Source of the DNA: Tannockella sp964369175
GTDB lineage: Bacteria; Bacillota_I; Bacilli_A; Erysipelotrichales; Coprobacillaceae
Assembly: GCA_964369175.1 (NCBI GenBank)
Contig: CAYJEM010000070.1
Location: 1 to 9,168 of the forward strand
Direction: 5' to 3'
DNA: 9,168 nucleotides
A model generated the notes under the pieces. It was not told where the DNA came from. It saw nothing but the letters and a program-made list of their open reading frames with translations, and ran no database searches. Positions 7,162 through 9,168 of this stretch are shown in pieces (the stretch's first letter is position 1; each line of letters opens with the position of its first letter). The position numbers and the translations under genes were made by a program.

Positions 7162-7169
7162 GAAAATGA
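7151..7169. repeat. Perfect 19-base palindrome over the nfu -35 region
   Basis: TCATTTTCT, one central base, AGAAAATGA: nine base pairs of perfect dyad symmetry in the divergent nfu / S1-gene intergenic region. No U-run fits a terminator for any visible gene, since both neighbouring genes start here. A protein-binding operator is the simplest reading; the binding protein is unknown. Confidence 0.55.
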
Positions 7170-7230
7170 AACTAATTTACTAAGATTTTTAAAAAAAAAT
7201 TTTATAATACGATACCTATTTATATTAAAT

Positions 7231-7262
7231 ATTGTTCATTTTTGTATAAAAATGTATACAAT
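7231..7262. repeat. Nested inverted repeat in the nfu / S1-gene intergenic region
   Basis: CATTTTT (7237-7243) pairs with AAAAATG (7248-7254) across GTAT. Flanking ATTGT (7231-7235) pairs with ACAAT (7258-7262), making a 32-base imperfect hairpin. An alternative pairing of the same bases is TTGTATA (7242-7248) with TATACAA (7255-7261). It is AT-rich and not followed by a U-run, so it is not an obvious terminator. Confidence 0.45.
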
Positions 7263-7299
7263 AAAGAAATAATTTTCATATTAAGAAAAAAAGTATAAT

Positions 7300-7314
7300 A
7301 GATAATGATTTTCA
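7300..7314. promoter_or_regulatory. Fur/PerR-like box
   Basis: AGATAATGATTTTCA matches the 7-1-7 Fur consensus TGATAATNATTATCA at 12 of 14 specified positions, and the PerR consensus TTATAATNATTATAA at 10 of 14. It covers the expected -35 position of the S1-gene/pgi promoter. The region is AT-rich, which raises the chance rate, and the regulated genes are not classical Fur targets, so this stays tentative. Confidence 0.4.
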
Positions 7315-7325
7315 CTACAATATTG

Positions 7326-7334
7326 TGTTATAAT
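7326..7334 (+). promoter_or_regulatory. Promoter of the S1-domain gene and pgi, extended -10
   Basis: TGTTATAAT is a perfect extended -10 (TATAAT at 7329-7334, TG at 7326-7327). The -35 position 17 bases upstream reads TGATTT and is weak. The 10-base palindrome ACAATATTGT (7317-7326) lies between the two. Start would be near 7341, giving a leader of about 18 bases. A further TATAAT at 7294-7299 could be a second, weaker start. Confidence 0.7.
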
Positions 7335-7358
7335 ACGACTTGCAAGGAGTGATATCTA

Positions 7359-7727
7359 TTGAAAATAGAGCGCGGAGATATTATAGAAGTAAGAATCACA
7401 GGTGTGCAAGCATATGGTGCTTTCGTAGCATTAGATGATGGCAATACCGGGCTCATTCATATTTCAGAAATATCTGACAAATTTGTTAAAAGTATTGAAA
7501 GCTTTGTACAGGTTGGTGAAAGTATCAAAGTTAAGGTACTTGACTTTGATGAAGATACCCACCATGCAAAACTTAGTCTCAAAGCAATTGATAAAGGGTT
7601 TAAAAGACGTGAAAAAAGAGCCTACTATAAAAACCCAAGACGTCAAATTGTGCAGACACCTAGTGGATTTGCACCACTAAAAGAAGCTCTAGATGAGTGG
7701 ATAAATAAAGGAATAGGAGAGGATTAA
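7359..7727 (+). CDS. S1-domain RNA-binding protein, general stress protein 13 / CvfD type
   Basis: This 122-residue protein has one S1 RNA-binding domain (residues 3-76): the pattern GDIIEVRITGVQAYGAFVAL, then GLIHISEIS and VKVLDFDEDTHHAKLSLKAI is typical. A basic stretch (80-96, rich in Lys and Arg) and a C-terminal GFAPLKEALDEWI segment match the YugI (GSP13) and CvfD family, thought to act on ribosomes or as post-transcriptional regulators. The start is TTG at 7359, with AAGGAG (7344-7349) nine bases upstream; no in-frame ATG occurs near the N-terminus of the domain. The gene ends three bases before pgi, so the two are co-transcribed. As I recall, yugI also lies close to pgi in B. subtilis, so this pairing may be old. 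Its exact role here is not shown by the sequence. Confidence 0.9.
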   Translation: MKIERGDIIEVRITGVQAYGAFVALDDGNTGLIHISEISDKFVKSIESFVQVGESIKVKVLDFDEDTHHAKLSLKAIDKGFKRREKRAYYKNPRRQIVQTPSGFAPLKEALDEWINKGIGED

Positions 7728-7730
7728 ACG

Positions 7731-9014
7731 ATGATTAAAATTGATTTAGCACAAGCAAAATTACCTGTTGATATTAACAGTTATGCAAACCAAGTAAAAG
7801 AAATACATAACAAACTTCATAACAAAACTGGTGAAGGTAATGATTTTCTTGGATGGCTTACATTACCAGAAGACCACAATAAAGAAGAAGTTGCTTTAAT
7901 TAAGCAAACTGCAGAAAAATTACGCAAAGAAGTAGACGTATTACTTGTATGTGGTATTGGTGGTTCTTATTTAGGTGCCAGAGCTGCAATTGATGCAATT
8001 AATGGATTATATGGGAAAAACGATGTAGAAATCATTTATATCGGTCATACTTTTTCATCAACATACTTGGCACAAGTAAAAGAATATGTAAAAGATAAAG
8101 AATTTGCAATTAACGTAATTTCAAAATCTGGAACTACTACAGAAACTTCTATTGCATTCCGCATCTTCAAAGAATTAGCTGAAGAAAAATATGGAGAAGA
8201 AAAAGCAAAAGAAAGAATCATTGCAACAACTGATAAAGCTAGAGGTGCTTTAAAAACTTTAGCTACAGAAAAAGGATATACTACATTTGTAGTACCTGAT
8301 GACGTTGGTGGACGTTTTTCAGTATTAAGTGCAGTTGGTTTATTCCCAATCGCTATGGCTGGAATTGATGTTGAAGTAATGTTAGCAGGTGCAGCTAAAG
8401 CAATGAAAGAATTCAATAATGATGACATTACAACAAATACTGCTTATCAATATGGTGTAGCAAGACAAATCTTACATGCACACGGATATAGTGCAGAAAT
8501 GTTTGTAACTTATGAAACGCAACTAACAATGGTAGCTGAATGGTGGAAACAATTGTTTGGTGAATCAGAAGGTAAAGACGGTAAAGGAATTTTACCAACT
8601 AGTGCAAACTTCTCAACTGACTTACACTCACTTGGACAATTTGTACAAGATGGTACAAAAGGTGTATTATTTGAAACATTATTATTAGTAGATCAACCAC
8701 AATTAGATCTTACTATCCCAAGTGATGATGCTGATTTAGACAACTTAAATTATATTGCTGGAAAATCTGTTGATTTCGTAAACAAAAAAGCTTGTTTAGG
8801 AACAATTGATGCACACGTTAATACTGGTGGTGTACCAAATATCGTTTTAACTTTAGATAAAATGGATAGTGAAGCATTTGGATATATGGTTTACTTCTTC
8901 GAAAAAGCATGTGGACTTTCTGTTTATATGTTAGATGTAAATCCATTTAACCAGCCAGGTGTAGAAGTATATAAAGCAAAAATGTTTAAATTACTTGGTA
9001 AACCAGGAGCATAA
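7731..9014 (+). CDS. pgi: Glucose-6-phosphate isomerase
   Basis: Pgi interconverts glucose 6-phosphate and fructose 6-phosphate in glycolysis and gluconeogenesis, in the cytosol, as a dimer. The 427-residue product is of the short Bacillus type. Key stretches are DVLLVCGIGGSYLGARA (69-85), SKSGTTTET (131-139, phosphate binding), PGI signature 1 DDVGGRFSVLSAVG (190-203), the FGESEGKDGKG region with the catalytic Glu (276-286), and signature 2 GLSVYMLDVNPFNQPGVEVYK (395-415, the last Lys catalytic). It ends LLGKPGA, whereas Bacillus homologues run on for a further helix of roughly 15 residues; all active-site parts lie before this point. AGGAGAGG (7715-7722) overlaps the end of the S1-domain gene, and the gap is three bases, so translation is probably coupled. 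Codon choice is uniform and typical of a well-expressed gene. Confidence 0.97.
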   Translation: MIKIDLAQAKLPVDINSYANQVKEIHNKLHNKTGEGNDFLGWLTLPEDHNKEEVALIKQTAEKLRKEVDVLLVCGIGGSYLGARAAIDAINGLYGKNDVEIIYIGHTFSSTYLAQVKEYVKDKEFAINVISKSGTTTETSIAFRIFKELAEEKYGEEKAKERIIATTDKARGALKTLATEKGYTTFVVPDDVGGRFSVLSAVGLFPIAMAGIDVEVMLAGAAKAMKEFNNDDITTNTAYQYGVARQILHAHGYSAEMFVTYETQLTMVAEWWKQLFGESEGKDGKGILPTSANFSTDLHSLGQFVQDGTKGVLFETLLLVDQPQLDLTIPSDDADLDNLNYIAGKSVDFVNKKACLGTIDAHVNTGGVPNIVLTLDKMDSEAFGYMVYFFEKACGLSVYMLDVNPFNQPGVEVYKAKMFKLLGKPGA

Positions 9015-9027
9015 TTATGATAAAAAT

Positions 9028-9055
9028 ACGTATTCGAAAGAATGCGTTTTTTTTT
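9028..9055 (+). terminator. Intrinsic terminator of the S1-gene/pgi operon
   Basis: ACGTATTC (9028-9035) pairs with GAATGCGT (9040-9047) around a stable GAAA tetraloop, with one G-T wobble, and is followed by a run of nine T (9047-9055). It begins 13 bases after the pgi stop codon. It should isolate pgi from the tRNA gene downstream. Confidence 0.92.
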
Positions 9056-9066
9056 GTAAAAAATGA

Positions 9067-9095
9067 TTGACTATTTATATATGAAGTGATAATAT
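9067..9095 (+). promoter_or_regulatory. Promoter of the tRNA-Val gene or tRNA cluster
   Basis: TTGACT (9067-9072) and TAATAT (9090-9095) are separated by exactly 17 bases. The start would be near 9101-9103, about a dozen bases before the mature tRNA 5' end at 9114. This is the only promoter in the window with a near-consensus -35, as expected for a stable-RNA gene. Confidence 0.8.
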
Positions 9096-9113
9096 ATAAA
9101 GGCATTAGAAAAC

Positions 9114-9168
9114 GGAGGTTTAGCTCAGTTGGGAGAGCATCTGCCTTACAAGCAGAGGGTCAGCGGTT
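9114..9168 (+). tRNA. tRNA-Val (anticodon UAC), 3' end cut by the window
   Basis: The cloverleaf can be followed for 55 bases: acceptor 5' strand GGAGGTT (9114-9120), TA, D stem GCTC/GAGC with loop AGTTGGGA, anticodon stem TCTGC/GCAGA (9140-9144, 9152-9156) and loop CTTACAA. The anticodon TAC at 9147-9149 reads GUA and related valine codons. Variable loop GGGTC and T-stem AGCGG follow, and the window ends in the T loop. The acceptor 3' strand and any CCA are outside. The upstream promoter suggests this may be the first gene of a tRNA cluster. Confidence 0.95.

Noticed and set aside
6881..7183. Plus-strand open frame opposite nfu
   Set aside because: Antisense to a well-conserved NifU domain, without a ribosome binding site; a by-product of AT-rich codon use.
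7435..7680. Second plus-strand frame and opposite-strand frame within the S1-domain gene
   Set aside because: The S1 domain is read clearly in the frame starting at 7359; the others have no start signals or domain.
8045..8428. Minus-strand open frame of 127 codons opposite pgi
   Set aside because: Antisense to the conserved active-site region of Pgi, which explains its openness; no promoter or ribosome binding site.
9017..9070. Short plus-strand ATG frame just after pgi
   Set aside because: It runs through the pgi terminator hairpin and poly-T and has no ribosome binding site.
1..9168. CRISPR arrays, insertion sequences, phage genes, toxin-antitoxin or defence genes
   Set aside because: No repeat-spacer pattern, transposase motif or defence domain was seen; the genes are housekeeping plus one exporter operon.

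Overview
The window is AT-rich, uses the standard code (TGG for Trp, ordinary stops) and has Gram-positive signals: strong AGGAGG-type ribosome binding sites, extended -10 promoters, an S-box riboswitch, long-form HPF and Bacillus-type Pgi. It looks like a chromosomal segment of a low-GC Firmicute, perhaps near Erysipelotrichia/Coprobacillus; that placement is an inference from composition and gene style only.

Layout. (1) 1-3693, minus strand: a two-gene operon of ABC exporters, each with an N-terminal ATPase fused to a MacB/FtsX-like four-helix permease, probably working as a heterodimer. (2) 3694-4690, plus strand: a TIGR01212/YhcC-type radical SAM protein, fired from a promoter that overlaps the ABC promoter and ending in a terminator shared with the convergent hpf. 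(3) 4694-6610, minus strand: hpf (ribosome hibernation) with its own promoter, and metK (SAM synthetase) behind an S-box riboswitch whose aptamer, antiterminator and terminator can all be read. (4) 6613-7104, minus strand: an unannotated 40-codon ORF with a good ribosome binding site, ending two bases before the S-box aptamer, and a small NifU-domain Fe-S protein. (5) 7105-7358: a divergent regulatory region with several palindromes and a Fur/PerR-like box. (6) 7359-9055, plus strand: an S1-domain general-stress-type RNA-binding protein (TTG start) coupled to pgi, closed by a strong terminator. (7) 9067-9168: promoter and first 55 bases of a tRNA-Val(UAC), cut by the window end.

Most of this is housekeeping: SAM supply, Fe-S delivery, ribosome protection, glycolysis and a tRNA. 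MetK makes the cofactor the radical SAM enzyme needs, and the Nfu protein could supply clusters for such enzymes, but the genes are in separate transcription units and nothing shows a dedicated system. The best candidates for something new are the small ORF abutting the S-box, the reduced P2 arm of that S-box, and the asymmetric ABC pair. I found no CRISPR array, insertion sequence, phage gene or defence locus.
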